A model generated the notes under the pieces. It was not told the DNA's origin. It saw nothing but the letters and a program-made list of their open reading frames with translations, and ran no database searches. From a virus: a DNA stretch of 29,796 nucleotides. A program made the translations under genes and the position numbers. How positions within the stretch are numbered: position 1 is the stretch's first letter; each line of letters opens with the position of its first letter. Positions 1 through 9,528 of this stretch are shown in pieces. Where the stretch lies: positions 1-29,796 of IMG/VR virus record IMGVR_UViG_3300025083_000154. The stretch is one strand, 5' to 3'.

Positions 1-3000
1 AGAGTTGTTAATACCATCTTTAGTTACAAATATACCAGAATATATTAAACCTGTTTTTAAATGTTCTTGTTTATATGTTCCAGAAAAAGTTGAAGAAACT
101 TTAGGTCCTTTATCCATAATAGGAGCATTAAAGTCATCTTTTATTCTATTAGACTCTACACCATTACCAAAAGCAAAACAATTAGACCAGTCCAACTGTA
201 CTTGTCTTAATTTAACAGTGTTTGTTCCAGATGGCATGTCTTCTGCTAAAACAAAGTCTTGTGCAAAATTATACCCAACCAAGTTTGATGTATACACAGG
301 GCCATCGTGTATTTTAACGATTGTTCCAGCGGGCACTAACCCTGTAGTGTTACTATTCTTTGTCAACGTTAGAGTATCTTCTGTTATAGAAGTTATAGTT
401 GAGTTGTTGAAATTACCACCAACTAGCGGGCCTAGCTGTGGGCACGATATATAATAACCAACTTTTGGAATTAATATAGATCTTGAGGTTTCATAAAACA
501 AGTTTAAATCTACAGGATTTTCTTTTGGTTCAACTTCAAATACAGCTGGGTTTTCAGTAAAGAAAGACTCGTCGTTTGGTAAAGTTTCTATTATTTCAAA
601 AACCTTAGTGTTATCTGAGCTGTTATTTGTAGAATTATTACTTAAAACATTCATTTTAACAGTGTTTGCTTGTGTAATACCATCTGCAACAACACCTGTT
701 GCAACCTGCTTGTTCAATTTAAATTTAAAAACAACACCGTTTACAGCTTCAAGACCACTTGCATTTGTATTATCTGCGCTGTTAAAGTTTTTAATAGGTA
801 TTATTGTTGACTCTATAACCTCGTATATAACGCCTGGATCGTGATACCATCTAAATTTTAAACCAATACCTTTGGCCATTTTTTGGAAAAAGCTATATGT
901 GTTTGGGTTAAAATCACTTTGATCTAAAGCATCATAAAACTTATAATTATCATATGTCCAGCCAATACCTTTGCTTAAAAAAGATGGTATTCTTCCGCAA
1001 AACCTAAAAGCAACCATTTGATTACCTACTTTAAAACCACCTTCAGAGTTTGAAACCCCATGAGACTGTGCGGATGGTGAGCCTTCCTCGTAATAACGAC
1101 CTTCGTCCACAGCCCAATACTGCATTTTATTTTTATCGCTACTTATTGGTGGGTCAAAATCTGTAAGTGTTGAAGGCCAGTCAGTGTAATCTTTATCGTA
1201 ATCGCGATTGTCTATAGTTGTGTTTGCTGCGCCAGGTGAATTACCACCATGTCTAATATACCTCATGTTTTGAGCCATAGAAACATAATTAGCTCCAATA
1301 GTAGAGTTTTGCGTGTTTAATACGTAGTTTTTTAAATTGTTATCACTTTTGACTTTAATAAAAAATCTACCTTTAAATTCAGAGGCTGTTTCTTTATTAA
1401 CGTTTTCAAAGTATTCAAATGAAAAACGTTTATTAGCGTTATCACTGTTCTGAGCACCATCTATGTAATATGTTCTTGCAAAGCTAATATCATCGCCAAA
1501 AGGCGTTTTTAAAGTAAATTCATAATACTCATAATCAACACTACTAACAGTCTCTGTTTTCAAAACAACATTAGAAACTTCATAAAAGTTAGACTCTACA
1601 TTGCCACTTGTTGCTAAAGATATTTTTAAAAACTTTTCATTACTAGCTGTTGTCCACGTGTTAACATCTTCAAGTTCAGTGTCTGAGAAAGCGCTTTTTT
1701 GTATTTTCAAAGTGTTAAAACCTTTTTCAGGATAACCGTCGGTTAGGTTGCCAGGTACTTGCTTTGAAAACTTTATACCATTTACCTTACCAAGTGATTC
1801 TTTTTTGTATTTTATAGATTCAGGAGCCATGCTTTCTTTGGCTAAAACCTTGTATTTTACAGTATCACCACCACCATCGTAAACAGGGTTGTTAGACCCG
1901 TGAGCTTTTTTAAGTATTATGTAGTCGTCAACTTCAACTTTATTAGTCTCGTTAGAAGAAAAAGACAACCACACGTTTCCATCTATCTCGTCGTTGTAGT
2001 ACCTGTCTAAAGCCATGTTATAGTACTCGTTGGAGTTCTCTTTTATATAGTACTTTAAATGCTTTGCCCAAGAAGGTTTAAATGATTTTAAGTTTGTTGT
2101 TAAATAGTTTTGAGTGCTAGAGCTTATTTGCCCTAGCTTTACAGTAGAATTATCTGATGAGAAAACTGGTGTTTGCCTACCTAGATCGTCTAAAAAAGAA
2201 ACACCAACTTGATATGTTCTTAATGATTTTACAGACTTAGCAAACTTGCTGGTTATGTCATTTGATCTTACACTAAAATTAAAAGAAACTCTTTTTTCAA
2301 AAAACTGTGGTAAATTTCTTTGCTGATAATAATTACCATATATAAGTCTATTAGCAGATACTTCTTGTGCTCTTGCTTTTAGAGGTACGTTGTCAAAATG
2401 TCTTAATAATTGATTCGAAGGTAGTAAAGAAGAAATATTTTCTTGTGTTATTTCAACAGCGCCAATATCTGTAGCGTTTGTCTGTATAGTGTCAGCAACA
2501 TAAACATTATTACTATTAGAGTTTTTTACTAATATATCAACCTCATCAACATCTACAAGTTTTCCTTGGAAATTAGAAAGAGTAATTTTTCTAACGTCGT
2601 TTTGCATTGCAATATTATTACCTTCTTTTGAATCATATTCATAACCACTAGCTTTCGGTAAAAATGCAACTTCAGTAAAAGGAGACATTGCTGAATAAGC
2701 ACCGTCTGCATACTTCCACCTGTAAGCAAATCTTGGAAAAACGTTTTGGTAAATACCTTCAGCTTGCTCAAGATCTACGCTCCACCTAATTTTACCACCA
2801 CCGTTTTTATTAAATGATTCTTGGTCTAATAAACTGTCGCTTATGCTTAATATAGTAATTTCAAAGTTTTGTGGTGTAGTGTTATTTTCTTCGCCGAGTA
2901 ATAACCTTATTTTTAAAGGGTCTGTAAATTGATCTGCTAAAACATTTGAGTTGTTAGGTGCTGTCAAGACAACTATATCATCTTCTTTGAAGTCACTGTT

Positions 3001-4080
3001 GTTAGGAAATTGTATTCTAAGCAAAATAACAGGGTCACCATTAATATCTACCAACATATTTGATGGCGGGTTTGTGTCTTGATTTTGGTAAAAAGGACCT
3101 TTACTATTAACACCTGGCGGTTTTTTTCTTGTTATATTATTATCATCTATATAAAGCCACCAATGCTCGTTTCCATTTGCAAAAGTAGATGGTGTGTAGG
3201 CAGAAGCGTTTGTAACGTTACCATCTCTAGCAGAGCTAGAAAGCTGCATGTCAGGCGCTGTTAAAGGAAAACGCCTTGCAACAAAAATATTTTTTTTCCT
3301 AGGGTATTCTCTGTTATAACCATTTACAATATAAAATGTTCTTTGAGTAAATATAGCTCGTGTAGAAATTAATTCAACTGATATGTAATCACCATCTGAT
3401 GGTGTATTGGTTAAAGTTATACCAGAAGCGCCTAAAGTAAAACTTGTATCTTCAGCTGCGTTTACAATAACTTTAAGATCACTAGGTGTTAGACCAACCG
3501 TAGTTATAGGTGGTACCGAAAAAGTTCCACCTAAAGGTATTTCGGGTGGTACAGAGGTATCGCCCCATACATTGGCATCATCAAACGCAATAGCTTTATA
3601 ATCTTTGGTTGTACCTTCTATTTTAAAAACCAAACCAGATTTCATTTGCTCAATATCTATTTTTTTAGGCTGTCCAACATTATCTGTCCAGAATAAAGTA
3701 CCATTAAGTATGTTTATACCAGTTATATAAACTTTTTTTCTAAAACCTAATAAAGTTTTTGTAGTGTCTACAAGTATAGGTGATATATCACTAGATAACA
3801 AGCTATATTCTACAATAGCATTTGTAGTATCACCACATATAAACCATATAATTCTATCGTTTTCAGTGTCTACTATAGAACCTACACAAGTAGCTCCGGC
3901 AATACCAGTACTATTCATTGCCACGTTACCTTTAGAATTAGTTAAAGCGCCTACAGTATCACTATCAGACGATGCAACTTCTACGTTCATTGCATCTCTA
4001 TACTGACCATTAGGCACTAATCTCTCGTCAAGGTCTTTGTTCATTTTCCCTGACGTAAAAGTATTCTTAATTTCCGGCAT
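1..4080 (-). CDS. giant tail nozzle/muzzle-like structural protein (partial, C-terminus beyond left edge)
   Basis: The frame is open without a stop from the ATG at 4080 to the window edge, giving at least 1360 residues; the protein continues to the left. It begins MPEIKNTFTSGKMNKDLDER, followed by a segment around residues 21-60 reading VPNGQYRDAMNVEV. I associate this N-terminus with large tail structural proteins of marine phages. The rest is rich in beta-strand-like stretches, Asn, Ser, Asp and aromatic residues, with no signal peptide or membrane segment. It is the last visible gene of the late region, 3 nt after the 294-aa adaptor-like gene, which is where podoviruses place the tail nozzle (P22 gp10 / T7 gp12 type) or the muzzle protein of crAss-like phages. 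The structural role is well supported by context; the exact tail position is inferred. Confidence 0.75.
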   Translation of the reverse strand, partial: MPEIKNTFTSGKMNKDLDERLVPNGQYRDAMNVEVASSDSDTVGALTNSKGNVAMNSTGIAGATCVGSIVDTENDRIIWFICGDTTNAIVEYSLLSSDISPILVDTTKTLLGFRKKVYITGINILNGTLFWTDNVGQPKKIDIEQMKSGLVFKIEGTTKDYKAIAFDDANVWGDTSVPPEIPLGGTFSVPPITTVGLTPSDLKVIVNAAEDTSFTLGASGITLTNTPSDGDYISVELISTRAIFTQRTFYIVNGYNREYPRKKNIFVARRFPLTAPDMQLSSSARDGNVTNASAYTPSTFANGNEHWWLYIDDNNITRKKPPGVNSKGPFYQNQDTNPPSNMLVDINGDPVILLRIQFPNNSDFKEDDIVVLTAPNNSNVLADQFTDPLKIRLLLGEENNTTPQNFEITILSISDSLLDQESFNKNGGGKIRWSVDLEQAEGIYQNVFPRFAYRWKYADGAYSAMSPFTEVAFLPKASGYEYDSKEGNNIAMQNDVRKITLSNFQGKLVDVDEVDILVKNSNSNNVYVADTIQTNATDIGAVEITQENISSLLPSNQLLRHFDNVPLKARAQEVSANRLIYGNYYQQRNLPQFFEKRVSFNFSVRSNDITSKFAKSVKSLRTYQVGVSFLDDLGRQTPVFSSDNSTVKLGQISSSTQNYLTTNLKSFKPSWAKHLKYYIKENSNEYYNMALDRYYNDEIDGNVWLSFSSNETNKVEVDDYIILKKAHGSNNPVYDGGGDTVKYKVLAKESMAPESIKYKKESLGKVNGIKFSKQVPGNLTDGYPEKGFNTLKIQKSAFSDTELEDVNTWTTASNEKFLKISLATSGNVESNFYEVSNVVLKTETVSSVDYEYYEFTLKTPFGDDISFARTYYIDGAQNSDNANKRFSFEYFENVNKETASEFKGRFFIKVKSDNNLKNYVLNTQNSTIGANYVSMAQNMRYIRHGGNSPGAANTTIDNRDYDKDYTDWPSTLTDFDPPISSDKNKMQYWAVDEGRYYEEGSPSAQSHGVSNSEGGFKVGNQMVAFRFCGRIPSFLSKGIGWTYDNYKFYDALDQSDFNPNTYSFFQKMAKGIGLKFRWYHDPGVIYEVIESTIIPIKNFNSADNTNASGLEAVNGVVFKFKLNKQVATGVVADGITQANTVKMNVLSNNSTNNSSDNTKVFEIIETLPNDESFFTENPAVFEVEPKENPVDLNLFYETSRSILIPKVGYYISCPQLGPLVGGNFNNSTITSITEDTLTLTKNSNTTGLVPAGTIVKIHDGPVYTSNLVGYNFAQDFVLAEDMPSGTNTVKLRQVQLDWSNCFAFGNGVESNRIKDDFNAPIMDKGPKVSSTFSGTYKQEHLKTGLIYSGIFVTKDGINNS

Positions 4081-4083
4081 ATA

Positions 4084-4968
4084 CTAGTGTTTTATTTGTT
4101 TGGATTTACCCCTTAGTATTTGGCTTATCTCTTCTAATTTTATATTTGAAAGTCTTAGTTTAGCAGTTCTTATTGCTGCAAACCTTTCTTTTTTAAATCT
4201 TCTAACTATGTACTCTTGTACATTAGCGCTTGTAGATAAAATAGCATATGCTATAGATTTGTACATGGCTTCTTCAGCAAATTTATGTACTTGCATTTCA
4301 TCGTCTGTGCCTAAACTATCACTTATGTATTTTAAAGTTACAGTTACTCCAGAGAAACTAGAGCTAAAGTGTATCTTACCTTTTAACTCATCTATATAAA
4401 AAGAACCATTAGTCTGTGCATACTGTGGATCAAGACCATATCTTTGACCAACATTTAAATCATATAAACCATCGTCATATTGGTCGCTACTATTATTAGT
4501 TTCGTTAGTTGTATGTGTCTTGTATTTATCCCAAGTTCTAGAGTCATCTGAAGTCTCTAGATTATCTCCAGTAAATTGGTAAGCACCATTAGCATCTTGA
4601 ACTATTTTAAAAGGATTAGATGTTTTAGAAACTGGATATACAACATGTTCTATACCAGCGTTATCAGTATATGTTACTTTTACATAGTTAACATAGTCTT
4701 GTGGTAAAACCATTGTTAGCGATGGTGGTATTATAATTTCTTGGGATTTTGTAGATTTAAAAGTATCAAAACTTAATTCTTGTAAAGCTCTTTGAGCATG
4801 AAAAGCAACATCAGTTCTAGATATTTTAGATATTATTTTTTGCTCACCAACGTAAGCTATTATAAATTGATCAATAATATTTTCTAAAGATGTAAATTGA
4901 TATTCTCCAAAAACATCTGGAGATGCCGTGCTGTAGTATTGTTTTTGAGTTTGATTTAATAATCCCAT
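4084..4968 (-). CDS. tail adaptor/tubular-like protein (294 aa)
   Basis: A 294-residue soluble protein starting MGLLNQTQKQYYS. Residues ~25-75 look alpha-helical (a segment with DQFIIAYVGEQKIISKI, then HAQRALQELSFDTF), the middle holds polar beta-type sequence with a Asn/Asp/Thr-rich loop, and the C-terminal ~60 residues are helical again (KFAEEAMYKSIAYAIL). This helix-beta-helix plan and the size are typical of head-tail adaptor or tail tubular A-like proteins (T7 gp11, P22 gp4, crAss-like ring proteins). It ends in TAG, 3 nt before the start of the giant tail protein, and begins 3 nt after the 332-aa gene, so the three are probably co-translated. It could equally be a different ring protein of the connector. 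Confidence 0.65.
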   Translation of the reverse strand: MGLLNQTQKQYYSTASPDVFGEYQFTSLENIIDQFIIAYVGEQKIISKISRTDVAFHAQRALQELSFDTFKSTKSQEIIIPPSLTMVLPQDYVNYVKVTYTDNAGIEHVVYPVSKTSNPFKIVQDANGAYQFTGDNLETSDDSRTWDKYKTHTTNETNNSSDQYDDGLYDLNVGQRYGLDPQYAQTNGSFYIDELKGKIHFSSSFSGVTVTLKYISDSLGTDDEMQVHKFAEEAMYKSIAYAILSTSANVQEYIVRRFKKERFAAIRTAKLRLSNIKLEEISQILRGKSKQIKH

Positions 4969-4971
4969 TTA

Positions 4972-5970
4972 TTATATTTTTTCTTGTTGAATATTTCTTA
5001 CTTCTTCCTGTGCTGCAACTTGATATAGGTCCATACTTTCTATAGCTATACCAGCTAGTTGTAGTATTTTAAAAACTAATTCCGTTTCCTCAGAAGCATG
5101 TAATTCAAAATCTACTGAGTTTGCAGAGTTGTACATTGCAACGCCATTTATCTCTGTGTAGTTCCAAGAAACACTAGTAGGTTTTTTTACGTAATTACAT
5201 TTAACATCATCAGAGACAAATGTAACTTGCACTGGGCCAGAGCTGTTGTTAGCATTAACAGCGCTACCACTACTATCTACAAGTCCTATTGTAATACTAT
5301 TTGTACTAGTAGTTATTGATCCAACAAAAGTGTTGCCAGGTATGTTTGATTGTATAATTTCTTGACCTACTTCTATAAAAGTGTAGTCAGTAGAATTGGG
5401 ATTAGTCAAATCAAGAACAATATTAGGAGATCCACCTGTAGTATCAAATCCTCCAACCTCAAAATATGGAGCAGCTGACTTAGAAGGGTCCGTACTGCTA
5501 GGTCTTATTTTAACACCAGTACTAGATGTTCTTGTGTAGATAGGCCTTTTTATAGTTGGCTTTGCCAAAGGGCTTCTGTTAAATCTTATAATATCGTCTT
5601 CTGTAACAAGTTCTATTATAGCTTGAACAGATCCTTCTACGTTAGTTAATGCTAGTCTTGATAAAGTACCTAACCTATAAATATTTGAAGGTAAAGTTCC
5701 ATCACCAAACTGGTTTATAATTGTAACAGGTTGGTTTAATTTTTTAAATATATTTATTTTTTCTTCTAATATAGTTACCATATCAGCATACTCGTTGTTG
5801 TTACCCTTAAGTCTACTAAATTGGTTTAAGTCATAAAAATATTGCTCAAATATATCCATCTGAGCTTGGTTAGCAAATAAGTTAAATTCCTGAGGAGTTA
5901 CATAACCCCTTTGCTCTTTGTTAGCAACCGATAAAACTCTTTGATATACTGTATCTATACTTACTGCCAT
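4972..5970 (-). CDS. head-tail connector ring / tail stabilization-like protein (332 aa)
   Basis: 332 residues, starting MAVSIDTVYQRVLSVANKEQ. The N-terminal ~90 residues are helical and include a GYVTPQEFNLFANQAQMDIF segment, which I associate with connector proteins of marine and crAss-like phages. Residues ~130-260 are beta-rich with many Ser/Thr/Asn, and the C-terminal ~60 are helical (ETELVFKILQLAGIAIESMD). There are no membrane segments. It sits between the 269-aa gene and the 294-aa adaptor-like gene in the tail-assembly block. The leader A-rich stretch before ATG has no Shine-Dalgarno. A perfect hairpin at 5998-6013 lies just upstream. The role as a connector ring is inferred from position and fold character; no enzymatic motif is visible. 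Confidence 0.6.
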   Translation of the reverse strand: MAVSIDTVYQRVLSVANKEQRGYVTPQEFNLFANQAQMDIFEQYFYDLNQFSRLKGNNNEYADMVTILEEKINIFKKLNQPVTIINQFGDGTLPSNIYRLGTLSRLALTNVEGSVQAIIELVTEDDIIRFNRSPLAKPTIKRPIYTRTSSTGVKIRPSSTDPSKSAAPYFEVGGFDTTGGSPNIVLDLTNPNSTDYTFIEVGQEIIQSNIPGNTFVGSITTSTNSITIGLVDSSGSAVNANNSSGPVQVTFVSDDVKCNYVKKPTSVSWNYTEINGVAMYNSANSVDFELHASEETELVFKILQLAGIAIESMDLYQVAAQEEVRNIQQEKI

Positions 5971-5993
5971 AATTTCTTTTTAATTTGTAGTTT

Positions 5994-6017
5994 GCAATCG
6001 CTCCGTAGAGCGACTGC
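5994..6017 (-). other. intergenic mRNA hairpin between the 269-aa and 332-aa genes
   Basis: TCGCTC-CGTA-GAGCGA (5998-6013) is a perfect 6-bp stem with a four-base loop, extended after one mismatch by GCA/TGC. On the transcribed (minus) strand it is followed by A-rich sequence and not by a T-run, so it is unlikely to be a standard intrinsic terminator. It may be a processing or mRNA-stability element that separates expression of the two genes. Confidence 0.5.
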
Positions 6018-6031
6018 TTCTACAAAGGTTT

Positions 6032-6841
6032 TTACTTCAATTGTTTTTCAATAGTTTTGTAAATGTCCATACCCTCATCAGTTTTAAACCATGAGGCTAA
6101 AGCTGAATATGGATGTTCATCAAAAGGAACGTTCATTAGTTTTCTACCATTAGAACCCCAACTAAATGTTCTTTGATCTTGAGATAATACTAATAACCCC
6201 ATTTCTGTTGCTCTAATACCAAAGTTTCTAAGTACAACATTGTCGTCATTAAGAAGTTCTAGGAATACAGCTGGATTTTTCTTAGCATATAATAGTAAAT
6301 CTCTTTTAAGTTCCTTAGAACTCATCTCTGTCACCTTAGAACCTAATTCTACGCGCATAATTGCTTCAGCCATATCTATATCTATAGTTTTAGCTGCCAT
6401 TAACGCTTCGATTTCTAATTCTAAAATCTCTACCTCGTCAGTAGCATCTTGAACCGCGTTGTATTCAAAATAAACTCTGTCTTTGTCTGGGTGATATAAA
6501 GATAAAAGTTTTTGTAATGTTTGTTTTTGTTTTGGCACAATTAAAATACCGTCCATAAACATTATGTGAGAAACTTTTGCATCGCCTTTAAATTCATCTA
6601 CAAAAGGTGTTTTTTGATTATCAGTTATTTTAAGCTCTCTTTCGTAACCTTTTTCTTCATCAAACCAGTATATACCACTACCTCGTAAAACAAAGCATAG
6701 TGGAGAACCTCCTTTTAATAAATACTTTCTTTCTTTTACTTCCCAAGTATTAGTTGGTTTTACTTCTTTTTTTACTTTTGGTTGTTCTACAACCGGTGGT
6801 GTTTCAACAACAACCTTTTTGATTTTTTCTTTTTTTGCCAT
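6032..6841 (-). CDS. conserved virion-module protein of unknown function (269 aa)
   Basis: A 269-residue protein with a Lys/Val/Pro-rich, probably disordered N-terminus (residues 1-30), a central beta-like domain (~32-110; YLLKGGSPLCFVLRGSGIYW), then a charged helical region (~115-195) containing EVEILELEIEALMA, and a C-terminal part with FSWGSNGRKLMNVPFDEHPY. It is the first gene after the terminator that follows the major capsid gene, and lies before the connector genes. A role in capsid completion or head-tail joining is plausible by position only. I do not recognise the family. The ATG is preceded by a repeated TAATA tract and no Shine-Dalgarno. Confidence 0.6.
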   Translation of the reverse strand: MAKKEKIKKVVVETPPVVEQPKVKKEVKPTNTWEVKERKYLLKGGSPLCFVLRGSGIYWFDEEKGYERELKITDNQKTPFVDEFKGDAKVSHIMFMDGILIVPKQKQTLQKLLSLYHPDKDRVYFEYNAVQDATDEVEILELEIEALMAAKTIDIDMAEAIMRVELGSKVTEMSSKELKRDLLLYAKKNPAVFLELLNDDNVVLRNFGIRATEMGLLVLSQDQRTFSWGSNGRKLMNVPFDEHPYSALASWFKTDEGMDIYKTIEKQLK

Positions 6842-6870
6842 AATATAATATAATATAAGTTAATAAAATA

Positions 6871-6899
6871 AAGGGTCGAGGCCGAAGCCTCGATCCCTT
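6871..6899 (-). terminator. intrinsic terminator after the major capsid gene
   Basis: On the minus strand the hairpin has a GAGGC-TTCG-GCCTC core, with TCGAGGC/GCCTCGA extended by AAGGG/CCCTT across a single bulged base: about 12 bp and a stable TTCG tetraloop. It is followed on the transcribed strand by TTTATTTTATT. It starts 14 nt after the capsid stop codon. A strong but partly readable stop here would make capsid protein more abundant than the tail proteins downstream. Confidence 0.85.
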
Positions 6900-6912
6900 A
6901 AGTAATAAATGC

Positions 6913-8298
6913 TTACTTCATTAAGAAGAAGTTATTAGCACCTTGAGTTACTAAACATCTTTCAGATAAATAGTTAACTTCCATCGCGTCTAACTGTGAA
7001 GTTGCAGCTCCAACAGATCCAGTGATCCAAGTTTTCATTTTTCTGCTTTCAGTTTGTGAAGCTCTGTATCTAACGTGTAAGAATGGTCTTTTCATGTTTT
7101 TACCCATTATTTGGTCATAAACATTAGAAGTTCCAGCTGGTACTACAACACCGTTAATATCTGCAAACGCACCTCTAAGAGTAGCATCATTTAGATATTT
7201 CCAGTCAGACTTGTAAAAGTCATAAGTACCTCTTCTAAATCCAGTGAAGCCTAAGTTTAATGCCATATCAGCTGAGTTATCGAATAAACCATAACCAACA
7301 CCAACATTAGGAGCTAAACCAGCTAACATGTCGTCAATAGCTAGAGAGTGACCTCTATTTAAAAACATCATGTTTTCTTCAATAGCACCTTGAGAATCAA
7401 ATCTCTTTAGCATTAAATCCATAGAACCTAAAGAATCTCCCGAATTAGCGTAACCACCAGTCATAACGTTACCTCTTTTTTCGATAGCCGCAAATAAACC
7501 TTCAGTACCAGATACAGAGCCTAAATCACCAGCAGTACCAGCGCCTGAAGCTGTTAATTCACCTTCAATACAAGTCATTTCACAGTAATCTGTAAATCTA
7601 GCCATTGTATCTCCGTTAGCTTTTAAGTACCACATGTAACCGTTTTGTCCTTCTTCACCAGAAACCTCAATCCAACCAATAGCTGAAGCGTCAGATCCTG
7701 AAACTTCGTATAGGTCTTTAATGATAACTGGTTTATTTTCTAAAGATTTGAACGATGGTTCTAAAGCTTTATCATGTGCTCCAGTTCCTTTTTTATACTC
7801 AGATCCAAATACGAATCCAGTTACAGCACCGTCTACAAAAGTAGTTCCAGTTACCATATCTGCTTGAGTATAAGGTACTACAGTAAAAGTAGCCACAGGT
7901 GGAGTTGAACTGTCGACTCCAACAGCTGTTACTAAACATTTTAAAGTACCAGCAGCTTGGTTTAATACTACAGTATCATTAACTCTAACAGCATGGTTAG
8001 CTGCTGTAACAACACCACCAGATGCGTCTATTGTACCTGATGCTGATACGTGTAAACGACCTTGCTCAGACCAAACTACTTGGTCAGCTGCCATCGCTTC
8101 TTCAGCTCCTACTTGCGCAAGAAATCCTGAAATAGTTCTGTTTCCAAAAACTTCAGCTTCTTTTTCCATAAGATCTGGTAAATATTGTTGCGCCCATCCA
8201 GAGTCACGTAAGTCTACGTAAGCACTTGCAACCGTTTGTTTTATTGCCGAGGGAGTAGCTGGTAAGCTGCCTACCGCTGGCGTAATTGTTCCTGCCAT
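6913..8298 (-). CDS. major capsid protein (461 aa)
   Basis: A 461-residue soluble protein starting MAGTITPAVGSLPATPSAIK. The N-terminal ~60 residues (a helical AYVDLRDSGWAQQYLPDLMEKE stretch with FGNRTISGFLAQ) resemble the N-arm region of HK97-fold capsid proteins of marine and crAss-like phages. The rest alternates beta-type and helical sequence and ends with FLHVRYRASQTESRKMKTW and CLVTQGANNFFLMK. Size, Gly/Ala-rich composition and place after the acidic scaffold-like gene fit a major capsid protein. It is followed by the strongest terminator in the window, consistent with the most highly expressed late gene. Start choice is fixed by an A/T-rich leader and the lack of an upstream in-frame ATG. 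The HK97 fold is inferred, not demonstrated. Confidence 0.85.
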   Translation of the reverse strand: MAGTITPAVGSLPATPSAIKQTVASAYVDLRDSGWAQQYLPDLMEKEAEVFGNRTISGFLAQVGAEEAMAADQVVWSEQGRLHVSASGTIDASGGVVTAANHAVRVNDTVVLNQAAGTLKCLVTAVGVDSSTPPVATFTVVPYTQADMVTGTTFVDGAVTGFVFGSEYKKGTGAHDKALEPSFKSLENKPVIIKDLYEVSGSDASAIGWIEVSGEEGQNGYMWYLKANGDTMARFTDYCEMTCIEGELTASGAGTAGDLGSVSGTEGLFAAIEKRGNVMTGGYANSGDSLGSMDLMLKRFDSQGAIEENMMFLNRGHSLAIDDMLAGLAPNVGVGYGLFDNSADMALNLGFTGFRRGTYDFYKSDWKYLNDATLRGAFADINGVVVPAGTSNVYDQIMGKNMKRPFLHVRYRASQTESRKMKTWITGSVGAATSQLDAMEVNYLSERCLVTQGANNFFLMK

Positions 8299-8330
8299 AA
8301 TTTTTTATTTTTTAATTTTTAAATTTATTA

Positions 8331-9500
8331 TTATTTGTTTTTAATTTTAAACTTAAAGTTAGGAGAATCATCGCTAAGCGCTCTGAACTTAGTACCACCA
8401 CTAGTATTTTCATTACTAAATGATTGTCTTGGGTCCATACTTACGTTTTTAGATTTAGCAACACTTTCTTTTAAAGCATCAGCCTTACCTTGTTCGTAAA
8501 AGTGATTAGCAACAGCATCAGCGTTCATTGCAGTATAAAGAGATTTGTGATAACCCTTAGCATCTGACATTTCATTATTTTCATTCAAGAACTTCTTGAC
8601 AAAATTATTAATATCACTTTGGGTGGTCTTAACCTCGTTAGCATTGTTCACATTAAACCTATATCTTTTATCCCCGACATTATATTCAAAACCTTTGAAT
8701 TTATCGTTAAAAACTTGATTAGTTTTATTTAAAAAATTTTTTGTTTGTTTATCAGCTATTTTTTGAGTTTCTTCCGACTCCTTGTTGTATCTATTAAAGA
8801 AATCCATAGCTTTTTTAGCTTCAGGCGTTAACCTGCTTCCAGCTTTGATCTCTTCATAGTATTTGGACTTTTGCCCGTCCAAGTGGCTTTTAGCGTTGGC
8901 AACTTGCTCTTTTAACGCTATTTTTTTCTTTTTAATATCTCTTTCTTCATCTACCTCCTCGTCATACGAGAATGAATCTTCAATTAAAAATTCTATTTCA
9001 TCAGATGATAAATGAGATTTAGTTTGTTTATAGTACTCTCTAAGCACTGTCATATCGTCATAACTAGAGTAATCTTGGTTAAGGCGAACGTAATCTTCTA
9101 GTGTACCACCGGTCTCTTCCATAAAGTCCATTAACTTTTGAACATTTTCAGGTAAAGCTTTTCCAGTTTCTTGAGCTTCGGCTACAGCTTCTTCAACTTG
9201 TTCAGTTAATTCTTCTGTTTGCTCTTGAACTTCTTCTTCAGTGATTTCTTCTAATACTGGAGCTTCTTGTGCTTCAACTTCCGGTTGTACTTCTTCTTGT
9301 TTTTCTGTGGCATCGGCATTTTCATCGACTCCAACCACTCCCTCGTTGTCAGGGTTATCTTCTTTAACTTCATTTTCCTCTGGTGTTTCTGGTTTATTTA
9401 AATCTAATTTTGTAACACTATCATCAACTGGTTGTTCTACAGTTTGAGACATGTCTAACTTTGTAACGTCATCCGTTACGTTTTCTACATTTTCTTCCAT
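8331..9500 (-). CDS. acidic scaffold-like capsid assembly protein (389 aa)
   Basis: 389 residues. The first ~120 are extremely acidic and low-complexity (Glu, Asp, Val, Gln), with two copies of a VTKLD motif near residues 13 and 29. Residues ~120-260 are highly charged and helical, with a SYDEEVDEERDIKKKKIALK segment suggestive of coiled coil. The C-terminal ~50 residues are basic and Ser/Lys-rich (FKFKIKNK at the end). An acidic, coiled-coil protein with a basic tail directly between portal and capsid genes is the classical layout of a scaffolding protein, whose basic end binds capsid subunits. No protease motif is apparent. Assignment rests on composition and position. Confidence 0.7.
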   Translation of the reverse strand: MEENVENVTDDVTKLDMSQTVEQPVDDSVTKLDLNKPETPEENEVKEDNPDNEGVVGVDENADATEKQEEVQPEVEAQEAPVLEEITEEEVQEQTEELTEQVEEAVAEAQETGKALPENVQKLMDFMEETGGTLEDYVRLNQDYSSYDDMTVLREYYKQTKSHLSSDEIEFLIEDSFSYDEEVDEERDIKKKKIALKEQVANAKSHLDGQKSKYYEEIKAGSRLTPEAKKAMDFFNRYNKESEETQKIADKQTKNFLNKTNQVFNDKFKGFEYNVGDKRYRFNVNNANEVKTTQSDINNFVKKFLNENNEMSDAKGYHKSLYTAMNADAVANHFYEQGKADALKESVAKSKNVSMDPRQSFSNENTSGGTKFRALSDDSPNFKFKIKNK

Positions 9501-9528
9501 AATATAATATAATAATAATTAATAATTG

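Noticed and set aside
6842-6860. TAATA repeats as a short tandem repeat or promoter
   Set aside because: Similar A/T-rich leaders precede many genes here; this is the usual start context rather than a distinct element.
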